Below are positions 50,168 through 59,238 of a stretch of 64,000 bases of DNA, piece by piece. Numbering within the stretch: position 1 is the stretch's first letter; every line of letters begins with the position of its first letter. Position numbers and translations under genes: made by a program. The DNA comes from Zygnema cylindricum (Eukaryota > Streptophyta > Zygnematophyceae > Zygnematales > Zygnemataceae), in contig JBBHKE010000847.1 of the NCBI GenBank assembly GCA_037447655.1, forward strand, positions 1 to 64,000. The letters run 5' to 3'. The notes beneath the pieces are model-generated. The model saw only the letters and a program-made list of their open reading frames with translations, made no database searches and was not told where the DNA came from.

Positions 50168-50925
50168 ACAATTAAATCAAGCAAAAAGGAAAGATAGAGT
50201 ATAATTTCCCAAAGAAATTTGCTGCAGGATTGAAGTCCATAGATTGCTCCAATCCAAAACTTCTTCTCCTTAACAAATCCTTTGAAAAGATCAAGATCTG
50301 AGAAATTAAAAAGACATTGACAATAAGTTAGTACAAATTCAAATTTTCAATTTCTCAACATTGAAACATAAATGTAAGAATTTCCCCACAAATTTTGCAA
50401 TAGCAAAAATTGAAAGCTATCAAAGGTAAAATTTAACCATAAATTTCGCTACAGCAAAATTGAAATCAATCAAAGGTAACAATTTAGGGTTTGAAAAGTT
50501 TTGAGTCATTTCTGGACTCCTTTGCTCTTGAAGAAGTAAAGTACTCCACTTTCTTTCTCCTCTATTAGCAAATTTCCCACTTCCCACTACATCAGGATCT
50601 TTACTCTCTAATCCTCACATCCTCACCCTTCATGGCTTCAAGCCCTCCCTCTACATATGAATCATTGCTAAGAGAAGGCAAGTTTGTTTGGCCTCTAAGT
50701 AATTGGAGTGAGCTTCAGCGGTGGCTACACTACCCACCCCGCCCTAGTCTTGAGGACCTAAGCACGCCCCACATCTAACCAGCGGCCGCTGGCAGTTTGG
50801 TCATTTAGTTTCCCTCCAATCCCCTACCACTCACATTGTGGTTCCACCAACCCGGGTCAGAGCACCCTCACCGGTCACGGCAGTTGATTTTCGGGTGAGC
50901 AAGCTTTTCTTTAGCTTTCAACCAA
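50168..50925 (-). other. gypsy 5' untranslated leader
   Basis: Lies between the primer-binding site and gag. No long frame. It contains repeated AAATTTTGC-like words near 50385-50470. Confidence 0.6.
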
Positions 50926-50937
50926 GCTCTGATACCA
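50926..50937 (-). promoter_or_regulatory. primer-binding site, initiator tRNA-Met 3' end
   Basis: On minus, TGGTATCAGAGC follows the LTR end (CTGTTACA) after two bases. It is complementary to the 3' end of plant initiator tRNA-Met, the usual gypsy primer. Confidence 0.92.
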
Positions 50938-50939
50938 TA

Positions 50940-51907
50940 TGTAACAGGATCTCCTACCTCTCAGAAAATCCCATTACTACAAACATTCCCAACCACACAT
51001 TCCACACATTGGAAAATACACATCCACATTGGACAACACTCACATAAGGATCAACTTTAAATTAGAAGAAGCTTTTGTCCACATAACATTAGCTTGGTCT
51101 CTTGTCTTCGTGGCTCAACCCTTCTTATTAAAGTGTTTTCCACTACCCTCCACTCTTAATAATTCTATCTCTTAACTACTAAAACACTATTTAGTTAGTA
51201 AGAGATTTCAATGCAAAATGCCTTTCTCCAATTTGGTATTAATCGCTCAAGACCAAGATCAGCCGGAATTTCCACAAACTTTTCCCAAAGGAAAAGATGT
51301 CTACTCTCCTCTTACACTTCACTATTTATCCATCATCGCCCTGGACTAGCCAGGCCAGAGTCAAAGCTCCGTTTGAACAGGCTTTTACCTGGGCCAATCA
51401 TTGATCAGCAAGGACTCGGACTGACCAATGCAAAAGCGTGCGAAATCTCCCCCTAACTACATAGCATTTACTAACCAATCAAACACTACATTTTACTACG
51501 TAGCATTTACGTGCAAAAGTGCACGCAAATCGAAACGCGACTTCGCACGATCGTGCGTCGCGAATTTAACTTGCGAAACTACCTACGAAACTTACAAATT
51601 TGAATTATGACGTTTCGTACTAAAAATCGTACGAAACGAACCATAATAGGTACCAAACCAATATTAGTACTTTATATAGACGTACGCCTTAAATTCCGCG
51701 ACTACTTTGACCCTTAACCCGTTTCAATGTTACCCACCTATTATTTTGACCCCTAGCTGTCACCTAAATACACCCATCGCTATTTCTTTTGAAATAGGAC
51801 TCTAAATCGCGCGATTCTTTCGCGGACGTCCACCAAATTTAGTACTCAATATTCATAACACCTAAATACCCCTTTACAAACAAGTTCGATCTACTTTTAC
51901 TGTTACA
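50940..51907 (-). repeat. 5' LTR of the first gypsy element (968 bp)
   Basis: Bounded by a perfect 8-base terminal inverted repeat, TGTAACAG and CTGTTACA, and placed correctly against the primer-binding site. The outer 354 bp (51554-51907) match the remaining 3' LTR. Confidence 0.88.
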
Positions 51908-52128
51908 CTAAGTCACGGAACGAAAATCACGTCGTACGTCGCGTTTCATAAATATTGTCGTTATCGCTAAAACAACATATTAAATAAAAATTTTATTTTA
52001 TAAAATACAATATATCGCGATGGTTTATGTTGGTCGTGGTACGATATATCGAGGACTTTCCTCGATCGATATTAGATATATCGAATATCGAAATTATCGC
52101 GATATGAAACTACCCGATACCCAACACT
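51908..52128. mobile_element. right-end fragment of the ATATCG-rich TIR element
   Basis: About 220 bp matching 43981-44212 in the same orientation (AAGTCACGGAACGAAAATCA, then CGAGGACTTTCCTCGATCGA). Starts exactly at the gypsy LTR edge, so the gypsy element inserted into this copy. Ends CCCAACACT. Confidence 0.85.
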
Positions 52129-52138
52129 ATCTACTGTA

Positions 52139-52637
52139 CACCGTGCATCGTAATTAGAGTAATGAAAAAATTAGAGTAAAAAAAGAGAAAAAAATAATTA
52201 GAGAATTTACTCTTATTTATGTGATAGAACAGTTTCAAAAAGGAATTTACTCTAATTTATGCGGTCTACTCTAATTTGGCAAGTTAATATCCTCTACTGT
52301 AAATAAGGTATTCGTACAGAATCTGACAAAACGTACAGTTTATCGTTACTATGACGTTTCACTACGCGGATTGTTAAAACGCAGTTACATGATAATGGCT
52401 TGTATTAAATCATTATTTGTACTATCTTTATTTATTAAAGTACAATTTTGCACGGACGGACGTCATCCCTACTCCACACTATTTAAAACGAACATATATT
52501 TGAATTAAAAACGCTAATTAAACCTTACCTAAATTAGAATATGACAAAATTAGAATCATTTACTCTATTTGATGTCATAGTGTCGAAATTTCGAGCGACC
52601 ATATTAGAGTAATTTACTCTAATTACGATTCGCGGTG
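52139..52637. mobile_element. Tc1/mariner-type MITE, 499 bp
   Basis: Terminal inverted repeats of about 25 bases: CACCGTGCATCGTAATTAGA at the left, and the complement of TCTAATTACGATTCGCGGTG at the right. TA dinucleotides flank both ends (52137-52138 and 52638-52639), the usual target duplication of Tc1/mariner elements. The interior has several ACTCTAATT words in both orientations and no coding frame. Confidence 0.85.
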
Positions 52638-52639
52638 TA

Positions 52640-52834
52640 CTGTACCGGATCTTGCAACTTTAACGGTGAATCCCAATGAAGTCTGAAATCGGAACTGTTG
52701 TGCCGGTTAGGTGAAGTGGTTGGAGATTTTGTTTTCAAAAACACGATGGTAAGGGCGTGTCCACATGTGTTCAAGTAAGGGTTTTTCCCCGTCGTTTACA
52801 CAGAAAATTGGACTTCCTACTTGAAAATATTACG
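52640..52834. other. short non-coding interval
   Basis: Nothing recognised. It contains GGTAAGGGCGTGTCCACATGT near 52750, similar in wording to a stretch near 840-870 (TATGGCCCCATGTGCC followed by AAGTAAGGGTTTTT). Confidence 0.3.
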
Positions 52835-53038
52835 TGTCGAGCGTGCCTAGGAACCGGGAGGTTCAGGTAAGATGTCCAAGGAGGTATGCATGAGAAACCT
52901 GCAATCCACCCCAAATGCTGATGCTTCCCCGGATCCTTGACAATGCCCATCTTTGTTCATTACCCCCCTTCAGGGATATGCATAGATAGTAAGGAGGAAT
53001 GGAGTGGAAAAGAAAAGTACCCTGTACCCCCCCAGATT
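52835..53038. repeat. 204 bp direct repeat, copy 1
   Basis: Begins TGTCGAGCGTGCCTAGGAAC and ends at CCAGATT. Matches 54229-54432 with about nine differences by my count (about 96%). Probably part of a long terminal repeat. Confidence 0.88.
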
Positions 53039-54228
53039 GTGCTACTCCGGTGGAAGCCCACTAAATGCCACACTCCCAACTACTCTCCAAAGAATAGGAA
53101 GGAAATGAGAGTCGTCCGATCCTTTCCGCAAAAACTCCGGACAAACCCAAAGATGACCACAAGAGTGTGCAAATAACTCCCACACAGAAATATAGAAATA
53201 ACAAATATCGGCTTTTCAGATTAAACAATATCGCCTTGCCCCGGAGAATGAAATTAAAGATAGAAATAAATAATAATGGTGAAGCCAATTCACATACCCC
53301 AGAGTGCAACGGTGACGAAACTCTGCAGAAGAAAACCTCTCCCAATGGCCCCGAAGACGGATATCAGTCTCCCTCACCCCTAGCGGTTCCAACGCAAGGA
53401 TCCGAGAAGACTCTTCTTAGTTTCAAATAGCGAAAGTCCAAACCGCCCAAAGAGGAGATAGTGCCAACTACCCACCCGTGCTACGGTCTCCACAAAAGAC
53501 AATCCAAAACAAAGATGGCAATAGAGTCAACGACACAATGCAACTGTTCTCCAACATAAAGATTGATTTAATTCTCTGGGGGTTTTCTCAAGAGACAGTA
53601 CTAAAAAGCCACCTGTCTCCTTCGGCCCCAAAGTGCCTTATACAACCAGAGTTTGTCCTACTGCAAGTTCCAAAGTCAAAGCAATGTGATAAGCCAATCA
53701 GCGGCCAGCAATTGTTATCGTACGGACATAAGACAAAACAGACTGTGCTACACTCAGGGCTCAAAGTTAGACGACTGGTCCCGGTTAGATTGGCGGCTGA
53801 GGGTCCTCCTATGATACACAAAATGAAAACAAAGTTCTAACTCGACGTGAAACCGCCTAACTTTGACCCAAAGTCATTAATGCTTTGCCCGGCTGTTGGG
53901 CCTAAACTAACATCCTACTGACAGCTAACAGTAGGATCTACGGGATAATCCAAAAAGGTTACGTGTCGTTCTCTAATGTATCCCTCTACTACAGCTACAT
54001 TGAACACACAATATAATGGAGCAGACGCTTTGCACCGGACTAACTCCGCCGTTCGGCCTTCGTTTCAGGTGAACTAAATTGCGTAGGGCTCCAGAGTGAA
54101 AATATAAAGATCTGATCCGGCTAGTTGTCCTCTTCCTTCTCCGTACGCTAGAGTCCGTACAAAGTGGAATGAGGCCCCGGAATTCCTGGGAGTGCAAATG
54201 TGCCGAAGATGCACACGAGCTTGACAGC
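53039..54228. other. segment between the two 204 bp direct repeats
   Basis: About 1.2 kb with short frames on both strands and no recognised protein domain. If the repeats are LTRs this is a small non-coding interior. If they are internal to one long LTR, it is part of that LTR. I cannot decide. Confidence 0.4.
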
Positions 54229-54432
54229 TGTCGAGCGTGCCTGGGAACCGGGAGGTTCAGGTAAGATGTCTAAAAAGGTGTGCATGAGAAACCTGCAATC
54301 CACCCCAAATGCTGATGCTTCCCTGGATCCGTGACAATGCCCATCTCTGTTCATTACCCCCCTTCAGGGATATGCATAGATAGTAAGGAGGAATGGAGTG
54401 GAAAAGAAAAGTACCCTGTACCCCCCTAGATT
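54229..54432. repeat. 204 bp direct repeat, copy 2
   Basis: Same length and order as copy 1. Its right edge touches a run of 12 C, which reads as a purine tract for the minus-strand gypsy element that follows, so this is probably its 3' LTR sequence. Confidence 0.88.
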
Positions 54433-54475
54433 CCCCCCCCCCCCTTAGTCCCACGTGACTAAAGGATTAGACAGA

Positions 54476-55204
54476 TTAGCCGCCAAACTCGTAGTCCCCA
54501 CAAAACCACAGATTTGCGGGTTGAGAGCGGGGCTCCCAATTCAGAGGTAGGCAGCAGTCATGCCACTCCTGGTGACAGCGTTCACACACCAACAGGAGGT
54601 TGGGTACGGAGGACACATGGCAGGCAGAGGAACAGGTTGGAGGATCTGCTAAGTAAGTGAGGTGGAAAGTGGGTTCATCCTCTAACCCTCGCAGATGGCA
54701 AGGGGCCACATTGATCTGATTTTCTTTAATTTTGCGGCCATCCTTCCCCTCCAAGGTAAGAACCCCTTTGTTTGAGACCTCCACAACTTTCAGAATCACC
54801 CGTCCGGCCGAATCGTCCAAATTATCCTTTTTCTGTTGCATGCGATACACAAAATCCGCGGGCACAAATCGCCGTTGCCAGGGGGCATTATTGCCGCTTC
54901 GTCGTTGAGAATACCAAAGTTGATCTCTGTGCTGAGCAGCCTGTAAATTGCCCATGGCCAGAGGTATTTCCCACTGAAATCCCTTGGCCCTGTCGGAAAT
55001 CAGTTTCTCTACTGTCCCCCAGTTGTCCATCTCCGGAAGCACAACCGCCTGAGCTGACATAGCCCCTGGTAGGATGGGATGTTTGCCGAAGAGAATGAAG
55101 TAAGGGCTATAGGAGTGGAGAGATGCCTGCCTGCTGAAACCAGTACCCCATGGCAATCTAAGGCATACGTGTGTCCCATTCCCCCAAATCCTCTTCCACC
55201 GCAT
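54476..55204 (-). pseudogene. integrase C-terminal domain with PHD-finger-like end
   Basis: The 242-codon frame covers the end of the integrase (HSYSPYFILFGKHPILPG, FVPADFVYRMQQKKDNL, ILKVVEVSNKGVLTLEGKDG). From residue 191 it has Cys-X3-Cys, then CERC, His215, Cys218 and WFC: C207-X2-C210-X4-H215-X2-C218, then W233-X-C235. This is the C4HC3 spacing of a PHD finger, with the last Cys replaced by Tyr238. PHD fingers usually read histone H3 tails, so the domain may have guided integration. The frame overlaps the integrase core frame out of register. Confidence 0.75.
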
Positions 55205-55475
55205 ACTTCCGTAGTGACCTCTTCACTGTCTGTACGCACCTCTTGGCCAATCCGTCCGCCTGGGGGTGGTCTCGGCTGGTTAACTTGTGGTCAATGAGGC
55301 ACTTCTCCAGAAGGTTAGAAGATTCTTTGGCAAACTCTGACCCCTGATCACTCAGAACTTTGGCCGGTGCTCCAAATTGAGACAACACTCTCATCAAGAA
55401 TGCCTCCGCGATGGCTTTGGACTCCTTTCGGGGAAGAACCACCAATTCAATCCATTTGGAGAAGTGTTCAATCAT
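55158..55475 (-). pseudogene. integrase catalytic core of the second gypsy element
   Basis: IEHFSKWIELVVLPRKESKA, LSDQGSEF with the second catalytic Asp, and HPQADGLAKRCVQTVKR. The family has Glu where this copy has Lys (AAG, 55244-55242), which removes the third residue of the DDE triad. The first Asp lies just upstream in the preceding frame region (WSQDLLGPLP). Confidence 0.85.
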
Positions 55476-56264
55476 GATTAGAACAAACCGGTTCCCCCCT
55501 CCGGCTAGTGGGAAGTGGTCCTAGCAGATCCTGTGACCATCTGTAAAACATCCCCCGGATGGGGAGGGAGTGAAGCTCAGTCCCACCCTTTTTGTCAAAA
55601 GCTGCTTTTACCCGGTCACTGGAAGGGCACGTCTGCACCACACGATTGACCTGGGCCCGCAACCCATGCCATCAATACGACCCTGTGACTAGCGAGGTGG
55701 TTCGTTTCTGTCCGAAGTGACCGCATTGCTGGTGAAGCCGAACGATGAGCGTTTCCCGATCTGCTGGAGGAGGGACCACTTTCCTCGTCCCATCGGCCCA
55801 TTTCCGGAGAAGGATGCCTCGGTCTGATTCATAAGCCGCCATTCGGTTCTAAACACGGGACAATTGACTTCCGGCAAGGTGGGATAGAGGAGAGCCTTTC
55901 TGGATAGATTGGAGGGAATCGGTGTCATTCTTTATATCCTTCCGGCCGGCTCGAATGGGGGCCTGCCCCTCCACATCTGCAGCAAAAGTTGATAGTTCTC
56001 CTTTGGCCCAAGGCAGCCAAATAAAAGCAGAGGAAGCTCCACATCTGCAGCAAAAGTTGATAGTTCTCCTTTGGCCCAAGGCAGCCAAAAAAAAGCAGAG
56101 GAAGCTCGGATAAGTCCAAGGCTGAGCTCAGGGTCCTCGTCATGCCGCGCCCCAGTAGAGTCTCTGGTGGAAGTGTCCGGATTCCTGCTGAGTCCGTCGG
56201 CATTCCCATGAATCTCCCCAGCTCTATGGATGATGCTGAAATCATATTCGTGCAAGATGAGAAC
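55476..56264 (-). pseudogene. integrase zinc-binding half and RNase H-integrase spacer
   Basis: Short overlapping frames include an H2C2-type zinc region (RLHQQCGHFGQKR and QTCPSSDRVKAAF). The final Cys of the usual CxxCDR is Ser here. The spacer contains a 68 bp tandem duplication. Heavily frame-broken. Confidence 0.6.
55969..56104. repeat. 68 bp perfect-period tandem duplication inside gypsy pol
   Basis: Copy 1 is 55969-56036 and copy 2 is 56037-56104, both starting CTCCACATCTGCAGC, with one visible difference (AAATAAAAGC versus AAAAAAAAGC). Sixty-eight is not a multiple of three, so the duplication shifts the frame. Confidence 0.93.
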
Positions 56265-56708
56265 TCATCTGGCCAGCTTTCCAGTTAACTTACTGTTCTC
56301 CATGATCCATTTGAGGGGCTGGTGATCCGTAATAAGGGTGAAGTGTACTCCATAGAGGGAAGGCCGGAAGTGTTGGATGGCCCACACTGCGACAAGTAAT
56401 TCCCCATGGTAACTGCTGTAATTCCCCTCGGCTCTGCTATTACTCCGGCTTGTGTAGGCAACTACATACTCAGCCTCTACGTCGTCCAATTGAGCCAAAA
56501 CTGCTCCCAATCCGAACTTCCTCCAATCAGTATAAAGGAGAAAAGGCCGTTGGTGATCGGGCATCCGGAGTACAAGATGCTGTTTGAGGGAATCCTTCAG
56601 GAATTGGAACGCTATATGCTGTTTTTCCTTCCACTGCCACTCCTGGTCCTTTCGCAACAATTGGTTCAATGGCTGAGCGTGGCTACTGAATTCAGGAATA
56701 AACCGCAA
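56265..56708 (-). pseudogene. RNase H domain of the second gypsy element
   Basis: QPFL-type RT connection then LLYTDWRKFGLGAVLAQ (RNase H first Asp; family usually reads T-D-A-S), SSYHGELLVAVWAIQHFR with the Glu, and TLITDHQPLKWIM. Typical of gypsy elements and continuous for 147 codons. Confidence 0.85.
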
Positions 56709-56931
56709 GTAATAGTTGGCAAGGCCTAGGAAAGTACGAAGAGCAAAATGTCCTAAGGGGGTGGAAGAGCGTCTAGGGCTGCCACCTTAACCATGTGGGG
56801 ACCCACTGACCAGGAGTCACCTCATGACCCAGATAAATAATTTTTTGCACCCCAAAGATGCCCTTTCCTGGGTGACACTTCAAGCCCGCTACTTAGAGTG
56901 CCCGGAGAACGATCTGTATGTGCTCCAAGTG

Positions 56932-57480
56932 TTATTCGAATGTCTTGGAGAAAATGATAACATCGTCGATACAACACCGTGCGAAGTCAATTTCCCGGAG
57001 AGCCTCGCCCATGGTCCGTTGGAATTTGGCAGGTGCATTCTTGAGGCCAAATAGCATGTACAGCCATTCATATAGCCTGGATCCGACCCAAAAAGCAGTC
57101 CTCCCTCGGTGTTTCGGCTCCATTGCAATCTGGTGGAATCCATTTTTCATATCCAAAGTAGAGTAAATGGTGGCCCCAGCAAGAGAGTCGAAAATCTCTT
57201 CCAGGGTGGGCATAGGATAACGGTCGGAGACAGCTGCCGCGTTGAGCATCCGATAGTCCCCACACATCTGGAAATCTACAGATTTTCCGGAGGAGTCTTT
57301 CTTTGGCGGGAGCACGGTTGGTGAGGCAAAACCATGTAGTCCTGTACTCTCTTGAACCAGACCAACTTCCACCAAAATCAGCACCTTTGAAGTGATGAAC
57401 TCCTTCTCCTTGAAACTGAGAGGGTACTGTTTCTGCCAAACAGTAGCCGTCTCGTCGATCAGGTCAATCCGAAAAGGAGT
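56932..57480 (-). pseudogene. reverse transcriptase of the second gypsy element
   Basis: FRIDLIDETATVW and QYPLSFKEKEFI upstream, GDYRMLNAAAVSDRYPMPT, STLDMKNGFHQIAM, FGLKNAPAKFQRTM and the catalytic box CIDDVIIFS. Clear Ty3/gypsy RT with Ile-Asp-Asp in the active-site loop. The N-terminal part of the family's RT lies in a different frame. Confidence 0.88.
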
Positions 57481-58118
57481 CCCCTTATAGATCCCTACAT
57501 CTGTGTGTCAGACCAGGCGAACACCTGCCTGTTCTCTTGTAACAGCTTGGAGAGCCAGGCCTTCTGCTGTGGGTCTAGCTGTTCACCTAGAGTCCAGTCC
57601 ATCTTCCCGGGTTCCACTGCCGCCAATGCTTCCCGTGGTCTCCCCAAGAGAGAGATGTCGAAGTTCAGCTCTACTAGTGGGTCTGTCCCTGTTTGGCTGT
57701 TAAAACGCTGCTGCTGACAACTTCCTCTAAGTTGTCCTGTTCTGAGACTCCGTTCCCCCCCACTAAGGAAACTCCTGCGTCCAGTGTGTCATTGCTCCTC
57801 CCCACTGAGGAAATTCCTGGGAATTTGGTGAATGTGAATTTTTCCCTTCTTGTCTCTCTCCCCCCCGCAAGCTTTAGAGTTGCTTGCATGGCCAGTAACT
57901 GTGGAGCTTGAAGGTATGTTGTCCGTGATTGTGGAGACTGAAGGCTTGAGAAATGCAAGAGAATGTTTCAGCACCCAAGTAATTGCATTTAAATCTATGC
58001 TTTGTCCGATTAAACTGCACCTTGTTGAGGCCGATACCCTTGGCGCAGCTGTGGTTCCCGGTTGAAACCCCATTGCTTGTTCCCGTTCTGTAATATTCGG
58101 CGTTGTCCACGTGGCGAT
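57481..58118 (-). pseudogene. protease-RT linker or gag-pol remnant of the second gypsy element
   Basis: On minus, frames such as KAWLSKLLQENRQVFAWSDT (just before the RT) are standard RT-leading sequence. Beyond about 57680 the frame (GISSVGRSNDTLDAG) has no recognised domain. Ends at the copia LTR. Confidence 0.6.
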
Positions 58119-58309
58119 TGTAGGTCTGAAAAGAAATATAGAAGTCGAGGCAGTCTATCTCTAACTTCTCTCTCCAACTCTCAAACTTGTCGCAGTCACT
58201 GAGAAAATTGGAGAGGAAGCTAGAGCCATGGCTACCTTGGCTATCCTGAGGTTACGGGAAATTTATATTAGGGTTTATTTATTTAAGTAAAAGTCATGTG
58301 CCGGCGGCA

Positions 58310-58376
58310 GGATTTGATCCTTGTACCTACCGGCCGGCAGGCAGGAAATAGCCGGTAGCCTTAGCCGTTTAGTCTA
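58310..58376 (-). other. tRNA-like A-box/B-box pair inside the copia LTR
   Basis: On minus, TAGACTAAACGG (58376-58365) resembles a polymerase III A box and GGATCAAATCC (58320-58310) a B box, spaced 56 bases start to start, as in tRNAs with a long variable arm. The 3' LTR keeps related words. It may be a captured tRNA or SINE piece, or coincidence. It is not a functional tRNA gene as read. Confidence 0.35.
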
Positions 58377-58520
58377 GCGGTAGTGTTACGTATCATATAG
58401 TTTGATATTTATTTAAATATGTATACGTGCGATAAACCATTTAACTGAAATGAATTACGGGATACATAGATCCAGTAATATATAATGTACGACTTACGGT
58501 ACGGACAAAAATCAGTACCG

Positions 58521-59086
58521 CGCATTTGTTTCGTAAATGAAACAAATACCGCGCATGTATTTATTACGGCTACGATTAAAGCCGAATTTAATCGGACGGC
58601 CGGGATTAGCGCCGAGATCGCGGAGGAAGATTTCGGCGGTTTGTGGCCATCGCCACATCGGATGACGCGTGGCGAAATTCCGTTGGATTGTGGAATCTCC
58701 GGAGATTATGGCACCGAATCCGGATTTGACATGTGTCGACATTTTGGCCATGTCGTACAATGTCCGTACATAAAGTACACCCGGCACAGTAATATAAAAA
58801 TATGGACTACGGTACGGATATGAAACCAATAACACGTATGTATTTATTATGCCTGCGATTAAATGTGAATTTAATCGGACGGCCGGAATTAACACCGGGA
58901 TCGCGGAAGAGGATTTCGACGGTTTTTTGTCATCGCCACATCGGATGACACGTGGCGGAATGACATTGGATCGCGACATCTCTGAGGATTTTGGGAGCGA
59001 ATCCGGATATACCACGTGTCGACATTTAGGCCAAGTCGTACAATGTCCGTACAAAAAGTACACCGGCAACTGTACTTTCGTTTACG
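58521..59086 (+). repeat. 283 bp tandem duplication within the copia LTR
   Basis: ATGTATTTATTA occurs at 58555 and, nearly the same, at 58838. TCGTACAATGTCCGTACA occurs at 58753 and 59036. Both pairs are exactly 283 bases apart. The copies share CATCGCCACATCGGATGA and ACGTGG-type words and differ by roughly 15-20%. Confidence 0.88.
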
Positions 59087-59223
59087 GAAGTGTAATCTAA
59101 TTGGCTCCGTACATCAGTAGATAGAGTCTGTGAGAGAGATAGGACTTAGAAAAATTAGGAGATAGGATCCTCTCTTCTTGGAAGCTGCCCACTCTGAGGA
59201 CTTATGGAGATCTCAGAGTTTCA

Positions 59224-59238
59224 GGTTATGGGCCCACC
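59224..59238 (+). promoter_or_regulatory. primer-binding site for a half initiator tRNA-Met
   Basis: GGTTATGGGCCCACC immediately follows the LTR. It is complementary to the anticodon arm (GGUGGGCCCAUAACC, anticodon CAU) of plant initiator tRNA-Met, not to its 3' end. This is the arrangement known for Drosophila copia and yeast Ty5, where a cleaved tRNA half is the primer. Confidence 0.82.

Larger units (their letters stand above)
44744..51907 (-). mobile_element. Ty3/gypsy LTR retrotransposon (chromovirus-like), defective
   Basis: The minus-strand order is 5' LTR (51907-50940), tRNA-Met primer-binding site, gag with three CCHC knuckles, aspartic protease, reverse transcriptase, RNase H, integrase, chromodomain-like tail, purine tract and a truncated 3' LTR (45097-44744). 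RNase H before integrase gives the gypsy class. The shared 354 bp of the LTRs differ at eight positions by my count (about 98% identical), so insertion was fairly recent, yet gag and pol have frameshifts and stops. Its right flank is a fragment of the ATATCG-rich TIR element. The left junction is lost, so no target duplication can be read. Confidence 0.92.
54433..58118 (-). mobile_element. second Ty3/gypsy retrotransposon, different lineage, 5' part cut by the copia insertion
   Basis: Minus-strand order is protease-RT linker, reverse transcriptase, RNase H, integrase zinc half, integrase core and a C-terminal domain ending in a PHD-like finger, then a G-rich purine tract (minus of 54433-54447). 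Sequence and termini differ clearly from the first gypsy element. Frames shift repeatedly. The right edge is where the copia LTR begins (58119), so the 5' LTR and gag should lie beyond the right border of the window. Confidence 0.88.
58119..59223 (+). repeat. 5' LTR of the copia element (1,105 bp)
   Basis: Starts TGTAGGTCTG and ends TTTCA directly before the primer-binding site (TG...CA ends). The 3' LTR start carries about 29 extra bases between TGTAG and GTCTG, flanked by repeated TAG, so this copy has lost, or the other has gained, that block. The two LTRs are clearly diverged. Confidence 0.88.

Noticed and set aside
44739-51912. Target-site duplication for the first gypsy element
   Set aside because: Flanks AATAG and CTAAG do not match; the left LTR is truncated, so no duplication can be expected there.
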